64,000 bases of DNA from Lysobacteraceae bacterium SCN 69-320 (GCA_001725155.1 MEFP01000030.1:248001-312000); one strand, 5' to 3'; shown: positions 1 to 8,561, counted from the stretch's first letter. Numbers and translations are program-made. The notes: generated by a model from the sequence alone, not told the origin.

Positions 1-1
1 A

Positions 2-2302
2 GCCGGTCTCGCCGAACGGCTGCTGATAGTTCAGGTTGAAGCCCTTGATCGTCGCGCTGCCGGCGTTGTACGGACGGCTGACGCTGTAGTCGCAGAAACC
101 GTCGGCGGTACAGCCGTGGAAGCCGACCAGCGCACCCCACTGGTCCGGGTTGTTGTCGCGGATCGAGTTGTACTGGCGCTCGATGCGTGCGATGCGGTCG
201 ATGTAGTTGGAAACGTCCTTGTAGAACACCGACGCCGCCAGCACCGAGGATTCGGCGAAATACCACTCGGCGGACACGTTGAAGTTGTTCGACTCGTACG
301 GGCCGAGATCGGCGTTGCCGCCGGCGCCGGTCAAGGTCGAATCATTGAGGAAGGTGTTGTTCACCATCTGGTTGTACGGCGCCCAGGCGATGACCTTCGC
401 GCCGCTGAAGCGCAGCACCACGTCGTCGGCCGCGTCGTAGATCAGGTTGAACGACGGCAGCACCTTGTCGTACGTGCTCTTCTTGGTCTGCCACCAGGAC
501 GCCGGCGCCGGCAGGACCGGCGCGGCGCCGCCCGGGTTGTAGCCCGATGCGTCAGTCTCGGTGTCGACGTAGCGGAAGCCGAAGTTGCCGTGGAACCGGC
601 CTTCGGTCTGGAAGTTCAGCTGCGCATAGAACGCGTCGGTGCTCTGCTCCAGCGCCCAGGTGTTGTTGATCGTCGAGCCCGGGTCCGGCGCCGAGTAGTT
701 GATCGGCGAGCCGCGCACCCAGTCGATCACGTTGTCGCGGCCGACGTAGACATGATGGCCGTGGTCGTAGGAGAACCCGTCGAACGCGCCCATCGTGTCG
801 GTGTAGCCGATCGTGCCCACGTCGGCCAGCGAGCCCAGGCGCACGCCGCCGTAGACGGCCAGGCCGTAGGCTTCCTCGTGCTTGTTGTGGCGGTAGCCGA
901 CCTGCAGCGTATGGAACACGCTGTCGAAGTGCTTGCCGAAATCGACCTGGCCGTAGGTGTCCTTGCCTTCGGAGGAGAAGATGCCGCGGTTGCCCATCCA
1001 GCCCGCGTCCTTCCAGTTGGCCGGATTGCGCGCGGCGGCGGGATCGTCGAAGGTGACGCCGCGGTTGGTATCCCAGCTGAAGCCGCCGAAGTACACCGGC
1101 TCGATGAACCACTGGGTGATGTTCGGGTTCTCCGACTTGGACTGGCCGATCTTGCCGCCGACGTCCCAGCCTTCGCCGCTGTACTTCAGATCGAGATCGA
1201 GTCCCTTGGTCGTGACTTCCGACTGGCGCGCCTGGTTGTCGTAGATCACCGCGCCGCCGGCCGCCGTGGAATGGCCGGTCTGCGCCACGCCGCCGCTCAC
1301 GCCGCCGAGCTGGTCGACCGCCGCCACCGTGCTCGGCAGCCAGGTCGTGTAGCTGTACATCGACTGGTTGTAGTTGTCGAAGTTCTCGCGGATGTACATG
1401 CCGCTGAGATTGGCCTCGAAATTGTCGGCCGGCTTGAACTGCAGATTCACGACGGCGCTGTTGCGCTTGCGCGTCTGCTGGAACCAGGCCGCGTTGACGG
1501 AGTTCGGCACCATGGTGTTGGCCGACACGCCGGTCGCGTTGGCGAACGTCGAGGCCGGCACGTAGCCGAAGATCTCGATGCCCTGGCGGTCGACCTGCTC
1601 TTCGTAGTGCTGTGCGGCGACGGCCAGGCCGAAGGTCTCGGCGTCGTTCTTGACGCTGTAGAGGATGGACGCGTTCGGCTTGCCCTTGGACGCCTGGTCG
1701 CTGTAGCTGTAGCCGACCGAGCCGCTCAGGGTGTTCTTGTCCAGATCCAGCGGCTTGCGCGTATGCATCAGGATCGTGCCGCCGATCGAACCTTCCGGCA
1801 GGCGCGCCTCGGGTGACTTGTACACTTCGAGACGGCCGAGGATTTCCGGCGCGATCAGAGTGAAGTCGAAGCCGCGGTTGGGCTGTTCGCCGTAGAGCCA
1901 GATGGATTGGGCGACCGGATGGCCGTCGATGAAGGACAGGTTCAGCGACGGATCGGTGCCGTCGATGCTGACGCGCTCGCCCTGGCCGAAGCGGCGGTCG
2001 ATCGTGACGCCGGGAATCTGCGCCATCGCCTCGGCGACGTTGGTGTTGGGGAACTTGCCGATGTCCTCGGCCGTGATGGATTCGACGACGGCTTCCGCTT
2101 CGCGCTTGGTATCCAGCGAGGCCTTGAGGCTCTGGCGTATGCCTTTGACGACGACTTCCTCGAGCTGCTGCGTGTCGCGGCCGTCGGCGGCCGCGGCTTC
2201 CGTGCTGGCGTTGGCTTCGGCGGCGACCTCCGCCTGGGCGAGACCCTGAAAACTCAGCGCGGTGACGATGCTCAGGGCGAGCAGGTTTCTACGAATGATC
2301 AT
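2..2302 (-). CDS. TonB-dependent receptor (partial, C-terminus outside window)
   Basis: Outer-membrane beta-barrel receptor that imports a substrate with energy from TonB. The frame is open from ATG at 2302 to the window edge, about 767 codons. The start follows an AAGGGG ribosome site and a signal peptide ending near FQGLAQA. A TonB box/plug region follows (EEVVVKGIRQSL, then ITAEDIGKFPNTNVAEAM and IPGVTIDRRFGQGERVSIDG), typical of the long Xanthomonas/Caulobacter-type receptors (TIGR01782-like). The last visible residues read IKGFNLNYQQPFGE, a strand motif found near the C-terminal barrel of that family. It lies downstream of a sugar kinase on the same strand, so a sugar or oligosaccharide substrate is inferred, possibly a chitin or glucan fragment. 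The substrate is not visible in the sequence. Confidence 0.93.
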   Translation of the reverse strand, partial: MIIRRNLLALSIVTALSFQGLAQAEVAAEANASTEAAAADGRDTQQLEEVVVKGIRQSLKASLDTKREAEAVVESITAEDIGKFPNTNVAEAMAQIPGVTIDRRFGQGERVSIDGTDPSLNLSFIDGHPVAQSIWLYGEQPNRGFDFTLIAPEILGRLEVYKSPEARLPEGSIGGTILMHTRKPLDLDKNTLSGSVGYSYSDQASKGKPNASILYSVKNDAETFGLAVAAQHYEEQVDRQGIEIFGYVPASTFANATGVSANTMVPNSVNAAWFQQTRKRNSAVVNLQFKPADNFEANLSGMYIRENFDNYNQSMYSYTTWLPSTVAAVDQLGGVSGGVAQTGHSTAAGGAVIYDNQARQSEVTTKGLDLDLKYSGEGWDVGGKIGQSKSENPNITQWFIEPVYFGGFSWDTNRGVTFDDPAAARNPANWKDAGWMGNRGIFSSEGKDTYGQVDFGKHFDSVFHTLQVGYRHNKHEEAYGLAVYGGVRLGSLADVGTIGYTDTMGAFDGFSYDHGHHVYVGRDNVIDWVRGSPINYSAPDPGSTINNTWALEQSTDAFYAQLNFQTEGRFHGNFGFRYVDTETDASGYNPGGAAPVLPAPASWWQTKKSTYDKVLPSFNLIYDAADDVVLRFSGAKVIAWAPYNQMVNNTFLNDSTLTGAGGNADLGPYESNNFNVSAEWYFAESSVLAASVFYKDVSNYIDRIARIERQYNSIRDNNPDQWGALVGFHGCTADGFCDYSVSRPYNAGSATIKGFNLNYQQPFGETG

Positions 2303-2463
2303 GAGGTGTTCCCCTTCCCTACCGTGTGTTGTTTGCCGCGGGTGCCGGCTGCGCGCGCAACCTCGCCTTACGGGCCTCGGTGAGTACGTGTTGTTTTGCG
2401 TCCTGTCTCACACCCAAACCTCCATGGGGCGACGCTCCGCGCGGAACGCCGGTATTTCTTGCG

Positions 2464-3495
2464 CTAGCTGCCGTCTTCGCGAGCGTCGAGCAGCCAGCAG
2501 GCCGCACCGATCACGCCGAGCTGGCCGTGGTCGATGAGGCTGACCGGAATGCGCTCCAGCACCGGGCGCATGACACCCTTGGCCAGGAAGCGCGCACTGA
2601 AATTCGAATGCAGCAGGAACTGGCGGATGTGCGGCAGGATGCCGCCGGCCAGATGCACGCCGCCGCGTGCGCCGCAGCTCAGCGCGAGGTCGCCGACCAC
2701 GCTGCCGAGCCAGGCGCAGAACAGATTCAGGGTGTCGATCGCGAGCGCGTCGTGCGCCGACAGCGCCGCCTCCGTGATCGCCGCGGGCGCGCGCAAGGTC
2801 GCCGGCACGCCGCGGATCGCGCACAGTGCGTTGTACAGCTGCACGAGGCCGGGCCCGGACAAGGCGCTTTCGGTGCTGACGTGGCTGGACTGGCGCATCA
2901 GCAAACGCAGCACGTCGATCTCCAGTTCGTTGCCGGGTGCCAGTGCGGCCTGACCGGCTTCGGTCGCCAGCACGATGGAACGGTCGCGCCCCGGAATGCG
3001 CACGGCCGCGCCGAGCCCCGTACCCGGTCCGACGATCAGGGTCGGCCCCTGCGCCGCGGCCTCGGCATCGCCGGGCAGCAGCACGCATTCGCTGGCGCGC
3101 AGGTAGTGTGTGGCGCAGGCCACGGCTTCGAAGTCGTTGACGAGCGCGACCTCGGCCACGCCGATCTCGTGGCGGATTTCCGCCAGCGACACGGCCCAGG
3201 GCAGATTCGCATTGACCAAGGTGTCGCCGACTGCCACGCCGGCGCAGGCGATGGACACGCGCGTGACCGGCACGTCGCCGATGGATTGCAGGAACTGCCT
3301 GAGCAGCGCGGCGAGATTCGGGAAGTCGGCGCAGACATATCTGTCATAGCGCTCGACGGTGACGGCCGAGGAGCCCGGCTCTACCTGGCGCACCAGCCCT
3401 ATGCGCGCATGCGTGCCGCCGACGTCGGCCGCGACGAACGGCGCGGCTTGCCCGATACCGGCTTCGGCGAATCGCTGACTGGCTGCTGCTGCCAC
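2464..3495 (-). CDS. glk: Glk-family sugar kinase (glucokinase or GlcNAc kinase, NagK-II type)
   Basis: Cytoplasmic ATP-dependent hexokinase of the non-ROK bacterial glucokinase family, expected to phosphorylate glucose or GlcNAc after import. The phosphate-binding motif DVGGTHARIGL is at about residues 24-34 (His where E. coli Glk has Asn) and a second glycine-rich motif IVGPGTGLGAA lies mid-protein. The frame is open up to a TTG at 3579, but I choose GTG at 3495: GGGAGG lies at normal spacing and the TTG sits inside an operator palindrome. This gives 343 aa, near the family length. It is divergent from a sugar transporter and shares its operator region. Xanthomonads use Glk-like proteins as GlcNAc kinases, so the hexose specificity is open. 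Confidence 0.88.
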   Translation of the reverse strand: MAAAASQRFAEAGIGQAAPFVAADVGGTHARIGLVRQVEPGSSAVTVERYDRYVCADFPNLAALLRQFLQSIGDVPVTRVSIACAGVAVGDTLVNANLPWAVSLAEIRHEIGVAEVALVNDFEAVACATHYLRASECVLLPGDAEAAAQGPTLIVGPGTGLGAAVRIPGRDRSIVLATEAGQAALAPGNELEIDVLRLLMRQSSHVSTESALSGPGLVQLYNALCAIRGVPATLRAPAAITEAALSAHDALAIDTLNLFCAWLGSVVGDLALSCGARGGVHLAGGILPHIRQFLLHSNFSARFLAKGVMRPVLERIPVSLIDHGQLGVIGAACWLLDAREDGS

Positions 3496-3564
3496 GCTGT
3501 GCTCCCTCCCGCTGCCCCGACACCGGCCTCGCAGGGCCGACGGGGGCGCAGTCTGAAACTTGTC

Positions 3565-3578
3565 TGACAACGTTGTCA
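3565..3578. promoter_or_regulatory. LacI-type operator, perfect 14-bp palindrome
   Basis: TGACAACGTTGTCA is a perfect palindrome with the CG centre typical of LacI-family operators. It lies 70 bp upstream of the kinase start, in the divergent gap (3496-3892) between kinase and transporter. A LacI regulator is encoded at 5370. The pattern TGACA-N4-TGTCA resembles what I recall of xanthomonad NagR sites. The regulator assignment is inference. Confidence 0.7.
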
Positions 3579-3796
3579 ATGGAAAATGTCACCCGACTTG
3601 TCCGGACTGCATCCGAGGCGCGCCGCGCTGCGGACGGCGGCCTGGAACTGGTCTGCAGAACCGGATTCATTCGATTGTTTTTCAACACATTTATTGCGAT
3701 TTACCGCATGGCGCGGCGCAACAGGGCCGGACCGCGAAACACGCTGCAACGCAGCATTTCGATGACGTGCATTTGCCCGGGCGACGGGGCAAGATA

Positions 3797-3810
3797 TGAC
3801 AACGTTACTA
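3797..3810. promoter_or_regulatory. Second, imperfect LacI-type operator
   Basis: TGACAACGTTACTA matches the perfect site at 3565-3578 over its first ten bases and then degenerates. It lies 83 bp upstream of the transporter start. With the other site 232 bp away, a looped repression complex over the divergent promoters is possible. The rest of the 397-bp gap shows no gene. Confidence 0.5.
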
Positions 3811-3892
3811 GTCCCGCGTCTCGCGCCGTCCGGCCGACGCGGCTCCAACCGCGGCGCGGCAGCGCCTATCCAGGCAGACGGGGAACACAGGC

Positions 3893-5206
3893 ATGTCCAG
3901 CACGAGCACCGCCGGCAACTCGGCGCAGTACAGAAGCTCTCTCGCCATCATCGGCACACTGTTCTTCATCTTCGGCTTCGTGACCTGGATCAACGGACCG
4001 CTGATCGGCTTCGTCAAGCTCGCCTTCGACCTGGACACCGACGCGAAGGCGTTTCTGGTCACGTTCGCGTTCTACATGGCCTATTTCTTCCTGGCCCTGC
4101 CCTCGTCCCTGATCCTCGAACGCACCGGCATGAAAAAGGGCATGTCGCTGGGCCTGGGCGTCATGGCCGTCGGCGCCGTGATATTCGGTACTTTTGCAAC
4201 TGTGCGTAATTATCCGGCCTGCCTGACCGGCCTGTTCGTGATCGGTTCGGGCCTGTCGCTGCTGCAGACGGCATCGAATCCCTACATCAGCATCCTCGGC
4301 CCGATCGAAAGCGCCGCTGCGCGCATCAGCATCATGGGCATCTGCAACAAGCTCGCCGGCATCCTGAGCCCGATCGTCATGGGCGTGCTCGTCATGAAGG
4401 ACGTCGGCCATTTCGAAGCCCAGGTCGCCGCCGCCGCCACGCCCGAGATCAAGCAGGCCCTGCTGGCCGAATTCGCCGCCAAGATCTACTGGCCCTACAT
4501 GGTCATGGCCGGCGTGCTCGCGCTGCTCGCGGTCTGGGTGCTGCGCTCGTCGCTGCCGGAGATCAAATCCGCCGAAGCCAATGCCACGGATGCCGGCAGC
4601 AGCGGCAGCCGCCGCTCGGTGCTGCAGTTCCCGCACCTGCTGCTCGGCGTGCTGTGCATCTTCGTCTACGTCGGCGTGGAAGTGCTGGCGGCCGATGCGA
4701 TCGGCACCTACGGCAAGGGCTTCGGCATCCCGAGCGAGCAGACCACGTATTTCACGGCGTTCACCCTGGCCGGCATGCTCGTGGGCTATCTGATCGGCCT
4801 TGCCACGATTCCGACCTGGCTGTCGCAGCAGCGCGGCCTCGCGATTTCGGCCGTGCTCGGCATCGTGTTCTCGCTGGCGGCCTATTTCACGAAGGGCTAC
4901 GTCTCGGTCGGCTTCGTCGCCGCGCTCGGCTTGGCCAATGCGCTGATGTGGCCGGCGATCTTCCCGCTCGCCATCGCCGGGCTCGGCCGCTTCACCGAGA
5001 AGGGCTCGGCGCTGCTGATCATGGGCATCGCCGGCGGCGCGCTGATTCCGCGCCTGTTCGCGGTCTACAAGGACGTCTACGACTTCCAGCTCGTGTTCCT
5101 CGCGATCGCCGCGCCCTGCTATCTGTACATCCTGTTCTATTCGCTGAAGGGCTACGCCGCCGGCCGCAACTCGGCCGCGGCGCCGCTGGCCGCGGCCGGC
5201 GGCTGA
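3893..5206 (+). CDS. FHS-type sugar MFS transporter (glucose/galactose or NagP-like)
   Basis: Inner-membrane sugar:proton symporter of the fucose/glucose-galactose (FHS) branch of the major facilitator superfamily, 437 aa with about 12 hydrophobic segments. The opening GTLFFIFGFVTWINGPLIG is the family signature (FFxxGFxTxxNxxL), and LLQTASNPYISILGP is the conserved NPY region after TM4. It follows the divergent kinase and precedes the LacI regulator, so it probably brings in the sugar that the kinase phosphorylates. GlcNAc permeases (NagP) of Shewanella and Xanthomonas belong to the same family, so GlcNAc is as likely as glucose. ATG at 3893 follows a weak ribosome site. Confidence 0.9.
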   Translation: MSSTSTAGNSAQYRSSLAIIGTLFFIFGFVTWINGPLIGFVKLAFDLDTDAKAFLVTFAFYMAYFFLALPSSLILERTGMKKGMSLGLGVMAVGAVIFGTFATVRNYPACLTGLFVIGSGLSLLQTASNPYISILGPIESAAARISIMGICNKLAGILSPIVMGVLVMKDVGHFEAQVAAAATPEIKQALLAEFAAKIYWPYMVMAGVLALLAVWVLRSSLPEIKSAEANATDAGSSGSRRSVLQFPHLLLGVLCIFVYVGVEVLAADAIGTYGKGFGIPSEQTTYFTAFTLAGMLVGYLIGLATIPTWLSQQRGLAISAVLGIVFSLAAYFTKGYVSVGFVAALGLANALMWPAIFPLAIAGLGRFTEKGSALLIMGIAGGALIPRLFAVYKDVYDFQLVFLAIAAPCYLYILFYSLKGYAAGRNSAAAPLAAAGG

Positions 5207-5369
5207 GGCAGCGCCGGCGCCGTACGGTGGCGCCGCGGCGCGAGTTTGCGCCGCCTGCGCGCCGCGGCGCCGCCTCGCTTCCGACACGGTTTCTCGTCAC
5301 AATCCGGCAGGTGCGCGCCTGACCGGGCCGCCGGATCACGACCCACGCCGTACCTAGCAAGGCCCGCCG

Positions 5370-6416
5370 ATGCGCAGTCCGACGATCAAAGACGTCGCCG
5401 AACGTTCCCAGGTTTCCCTCAAAACCGTATCCCGCGTCATCAACAACGAAGCCACCGTCCGCGAAGGCACGCGCGCCAAAGTGCTGCGCGTCATCGCCGA
5501 ACTCGGCTACCAGCCCGACCTGTCGGCGCGCAGCCTGCGCAGCGCGCGCTCCTATGCACTCGGACTGGTCTACGACAACCCGAATCCGTACTACGTCATC
5601 GCCGTGCAGAGCGGCGTGCTGTCGGTCTGCCGCGAATCCGGCTACGGCCTGCAGATCCATCCCTGCGACTCCAACTCACCGAACCTCGCCGCCGAACTCG
5701 TGCAGCTCGTGCGCCACGCGCGCCTGGCCGGCCTCGTGCTCGCGCCGCCCATGTCCGAGCGGCTGGAACTGATCCGCCACCTGCGCGCCAACAAGATCCA
5801 CGTCGTACGCATCATCTCCGCCGCCGCCGACCCGCAGGACGGCTTCCCCTGCGTCTACGTCGACGACCGCGACGCCGCCTACGACATCACCAAGCACCTG
5901 ATCCAGCTCGGCCACCAGCGCATCGGCTTCCTCTGGGGCGGCGAAGCCCACCGATCGAGTCCCGAACGCTACCGCGGCTACGAAAGCGCGCTGAAGGACT
6001 ACGGCATCCCGCTCGACAAGAAGCTCATCCTCCACGGCGACTACAGCTTCGACGACGGCTTCCGCGGCGCGCGCAAGCTGCTCGCGCTCAAAGATCGACC
6101 GACTGCGATCTTCGGCTCCAACGACGAAATCGCCGCGGGTGTGCTGGCTGCGGCCAAGTCCTCGGGCCTGGAAGTGCCTTACGACCTGTCGATCGCGGGG
6201 TTTGAAGACAGTCCGTTCTCCAAACAGTCGTGGCCGGCGCTGACGACCGCAAAACAGGCTACCGAGGAGATTGCGCGGCATGCGACGCAGCTGCTGATTT
6301 CGGAGCTCGATCGGGAAGAGAACGATGTGGAGAAGCTCACGGTCGTGAGCAATAAGGGGTTCAGTCCGCAGCTGGTGGTGCGGGGGTCTACGGGGCCGGC
6401 GCGGGCGGGAACATGA
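5370..6416 (+). CDS. LacI-family transcriptional regulator
   Basis: DNA-binding sugar-responsive repressor of 348 aa. The N-terminal LacI helix-turn-helix is complete (TIKDVAERSQVSLKTVSRVI, residues 4-23), followed by the hinge region (LSARSLRSARSYALGLVYD) and a periplasmic-binding-protein-like effector domain to the end (GHQRIGFLWGGE; AIFGSNDEIAAG; LSIAGFEDSPF). It lies 163 bp after the transporter on the same strand. It is the obvious candidate to bind the TGACA-N4-TGTCA sites in the kinase/transporter gap. The effector could be a hexose phosphate or GlcNAc-6-P. No operator copy was seen directly upstream of its own start. The gap holds a GC-rich hairpin (CGGCGCC/GGCGCCG) near 5212. Confidence 0.93.
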   Translation: MRSPTIKDVAERSQVSLKTVSRVINNEATVREGTRAKVLRVIAELGYQPDLSARSLRSARSYALGLVYDNPNPYYVIAVQSGVLSVCRESGYGLQIHPCDSNSPNLAAELVQLVRHARLAGLVLAPPMSERLELIRHLRANKIHVVRIISAAADPQDGFPCVYVDDRDAAYDITKHLIQLGHQRIGFLWGGEAHRSSPERYRGYESALKDYGIPLDKKLILHGDYSFDDGFRGARKLLALKDRPTAIFGSNDEIAAGVLAAAKSSGLEVPYDLSIAGFEDSPFSKQSWPALTTAKQATEEIARHATQLLISELDREENDVEKLTVVSNKGFSPQLVVRGSTGPARAGT

Positions 6417-6511
6417 CTGGCGCACACGGCAACGGACGAGCCAAGCTACTAACGGGCCTGCTGCTTTACCCCAACCCCACTATTCGGTAGCCAATCAGAG
6501 GTGGCGGCGCG

Positions 6512-7237
6512 TCATCCTGCGCCACCGAGGACTCTTCGCAAATCAGCCACCGTTAGCCACTGCCGGCGCATAGCGATCAGCTTGTGCATCTGACGATGGC
6601 AACAAGCGCAGAGAAGCGCCATTTCTGCAAGACGAGTAACACGAGCCTCACCCGCTGAAAGCGGCACGATATGATGTGCCTCGAATATTGCCTGTGCGAG
6701 CTCAGCGTTTGAGCCGCCGCCCTGTCTTCCGCATACCTCACAAGCAAGCGGCCCGAGAGCGTTTCGCGCAGCCATCAGCTTTGAACGAAGCTTCGGGTTC
6801 CGCTCTCGCCTGAGATGGGCTTCGGTCACGACGCGCCCCTCCGCGAATACTTCGTAGTCTGCCTCTTGCTCACGAACCTCGTGAGCGACTTTGACACCTG
6901 CGCGTATAAGCTGCGCCTGTTGCCTAGTTCCCGCAGGATCGGACCCGAATTCCGCCCAAACGTCTTTATCCGTTCGAGATACGTTTCCGAGGCCTTTGCC
7001 GGTAGCTACTTGCCGGAGATTCTGAAGCTTGAATGCCACTCCATCAGCGTTGCGGAATGTCGCCTTGCGCGCCGATTTAGCGTGATGAGGAAAGGCGCGG
7101 AGGACTTCCGATAGCTCCACGACTCGAGCATCACGTCGGGTTGGCGGAAGCCCTTTGCATTCAAAGTAGAGATCGAGCGCAAGAATGACTTCGTCGCGTG
7201 TCCATTTTGGATTTCCGTGCCCACTCGTGATAGCCAT
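6512..7237 (-). CDS. HNH endonuclease, McrA-like
   Basis: Predicted Mg2+/Zn2+-dependent DNA endonuclease of 241 aa. The C-terminal HNH module has a zinc-binding CEVC (C166, C169), HHIVPLS (H188, H189), a second CACC (residues 210-213) and a final HRQMH. The N-terminal half (WTRDEVILALDLYF; AFKLQNLRQVATGKGL) matches the DNA-binding part of type IV/McrA-like restriction nucleases, which often cut modified DNA. Base composition is visibly more AT-rich than the flanking metabolic genes, suggesting horizontal transfer. It follows a small membrane protein gene by 28 bp on the same strand, so the two may form one unit. Modification specificity cannot be read from sequence. Confidence 0.88.
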   Translation of the reverse strand: MAITSGHGNPKWTRDEVILALDLYFECKGLPPTRRDARVVELSEVLRAFPHHAKSARKATFRNADGVAFKLQNLRQVATGKGLGNVSRTDKDVWAEFGSDPAGTRQQAQLIRAGVKVAHEVREQEADYEVFAEGRVVTEAHLRRERNPKLRSKLMAARNALGPLACEVCGRQGGGSNAELAQAIFEAHHIVPLSAGEARVTRLAEMALLCACCHRQMHKLIAMRRQWLTVADLRRVLGGAG

Positions 7238-7265
7238 AGTTTAGCCTTGCGTCTGAACTTAGCCG

Positions 7266-7676
7266 TTAGATGGCAGGCATCAATAGAGTCTTAAGCACAA
7301 ACCAAGTAGCCCATGAGAACGCCGCGAGAGCCCCAAGGTCGAAAACAAAGTCAATCCCACTTTGCTTGTTAATCCAATGCCAAAATCTGTAGGTCTTGGT
7401 TCGTTTATGTTCATCGTCAACGGCCCCTTTGTACATATGCCAAGCGGCCCATTTGTTGATGAAAGCGACAAGGATCTGTAGCGCAACCCCGCTAACAAAA
7501 AGAGTAACGATGAGCCCGAGGTGCGGCGACTCCGAGATTCTCTTCGGAGCATCTTTGCCTATCAGAAATAAAACTGGCCCACCAATTCCATACGCAACGA
7601 GCCAGGATCTCAATGTCTTTGAGTACTCCGCATAATTCGCAAAATGCCGAGTCTCCTCGTCCGCGCGCTGCCCCAT
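7266..7676 (-). CDS. Small membrane protein of unknown function, upstream of HNH nuclease
   Basis: I do not recognise this family. The frame runs to a GTG at 7727, but ATG at 7676 has a G-rich ribosome site (GGGGG) at normal spacing, giving 136 aa beginning MGQRADEETRHFANYAEY. Three hydrophobic segments are visible (SWLVAYGIGGPVLFLIG; LGLIVTLFVSGVALQILVAF; FDLGALAAFSWATWFVLK) with a charged stretch between the last two (DDEHKRTKTYRFW). Composition is AT-rich like the nuclease gene that follows. Being paired with a restriction-like nuclease, it could be a defence partner or simply another transferred gene. No catalytic motif is seen. Confidence 0.72.
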   Translation of the reverse strand: MGQRADEETRHFANYAEYSKTLRSWLVAYGIGGPVLFLIGKDAPKRISESPHLGLIVTLFVSGVALQILVAFINKWAAWHMYKGAVDDEHKRTKTYRFWHWINKQSGIDFVFDLGALAAFSWATWFVLKTLLMPAI

Positions 7677-7874
7677 ATCATCCCCCATCACTAGTTGATT
7701 GAAATTACCCCGCAAACAATCCCACAAAGACTGAACTGGTTCGCTCGCCAGAATAGAACTGCAATTAGTAAACCTTATTTCTTGTGGCAGCTTCCAGGTA
7801 CAAATCTACTCCCTTGACGTCTGCCACAAACAGGACAACAATCTGCCCGTTGTCGCCAATTCGGCAACCGGGAT

Positions 7875-8090
7875 TTGCAGCCCGTATTCAGGCGCACACA
7901 GCGCCGCACCGATCGCCGGCGCTTTTTTACGCCCGTAATTTGGTGCGGCGTCGTCTGCCGATTTCTGGCGGCGGTGTGCGGGGAGCCGCAAGGCTCGCCG
8001 GTCCTGAACCGGTCTGCAAACCCGCACACCGTTCGCCACCCTTTCCCGCTCGTTGGTTCCGGGTGGCGACTCCACGCAAAGGGAGTTGTC
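7875..8090 (+). ncRNA. C4-antisense-RNA-like structured element
   Basis: A strongly structured region without a credible ORF. The outer stem CGGTGTGCGGG (7972-7982) pairs perfectly with CCCGCACACCG (8021-8031). Inside are hairpins GAGCC-GCAA-GGCTC (7983-7996, GNRA tetraloop) and CCGGT-CCTGA-ACCGG (7998-8012). A further stem TCGCCACCC (8033-8041) pairs with GGGTGGCGA (8061-8069), then ACTCC/GGAGT (8069-8086). The primary sequence (GCCGCAAGGCTCGCCGGT...ACCGGTCTGC) resembles elements I recall upstream of small genes in Pseudomonas, and the layout resembles phage P1/P7 C4 RNA. GGAGT (8126) and GCCAC (8138) downstream could pair with ACTCC and GGTGGC inside the element. The Rfam assignment is inference and the 5' limit is approximate. 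Confidence 0.6.
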
Positions 8091-8186
8091 CATGGATACT
8101 CGGTATGCGTTCTGCGGCACCGGGCGGAGTTCCGGTTGCCACGTCCCCGTTGGTCACGTCGTTCCCTGCCACAGGAGACGCGTGCC

Positions 8187-8465
8187 ATGACCCGCCTCGG
8201 TTCGTTCTATCCCCTGAGCCGCGAAATCCGCTCGGCCAGTCCGGTGATGTTCGCGTATGTGCTCGATACGCCGGCGCAGCGCGAGGCCTTGCAGGAGGAA
8301 ATGCTGGATCGCATCGCGGCGATCCAGGCACTCAGCGAGTCGGCGGCTCAGACGCAGTTCGAATCGCCGGAGCCGCGCTCGCACGTCGCGATTCTCGATG
8401 CGCTCGCGATTCTGTCGCGCGATGTGCGCGGGTTGATGGAAGCGACTTTCCATCCCGGACCATGA
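8187..8465 (+). CDS. Small protein of unknown function downstream of C4-like RNA
   Basis: A 92-aa ORF starting at ATG 8187 with an ACAGGAGA ribosome site nine bases upstream. The frame is open further upstream, but that part overlaps the structured RNA element and is not protein-like. The product is soluble, beginning MTRLGSFYPLSREIRSASPV, with a leucine/alanine-rich helical middle (LQEEMLDRIAAIQALSES) and no cysteines or membrane segment. It has its own terminator at 8476. Comparable elements in pseudomonads precede small regulatory or phage-related proteins, so this gene may be the target of the upstream RNA. Function unknown. Confidence 0.7.
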   Translation: MTRLGSFYPLSREIRSASPVMFAYVLDTPAQREALQEEMLDRIAAIQALSESAAQTQFESPEPRSHVAILDALAILSRDVRGLMEATFHPGP

Positions 8466-8475
8466 GCCCTGTTGT

Positions 8476-8505
8476 CGGAGCGGCCTCGCGCCGCTCCGGC
8501 GTTTT
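8476..8505 (+). terminator. Rho-independent terminator
   Basis: CGGAGCGGC (8476-8484), loop CTCGC and GCCGCTCCG (8490-8498) form a perfect 9-bp stem followed by GCGTTTT. It lies 11 bp after the stop of the small gene and closes the RNA-element/small-gene unit. Confidence 0.75.
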
Positions 8506-8561
8506 CGTCGATCCGTCCGCGCCTCCCATTCCTCAGTCGCCGGGATTCGAGCCACGACAAA

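Noticed and set aside
116-1816. Long plus-strand ORF of 566 codons
   Set aside because: It is the antisense of the TonB receptor; its sequence is Arg/Val-rich with no domain, while the minus frame has clear receptor motifs.
7775-8188. Minus-strand ORF ending in a zinc-ribbon-like CCPVCG segment
   Set aside because: Most of it is antisense to the structured RNA element and lacks protein character; the short cysteine motif alone is not enough.
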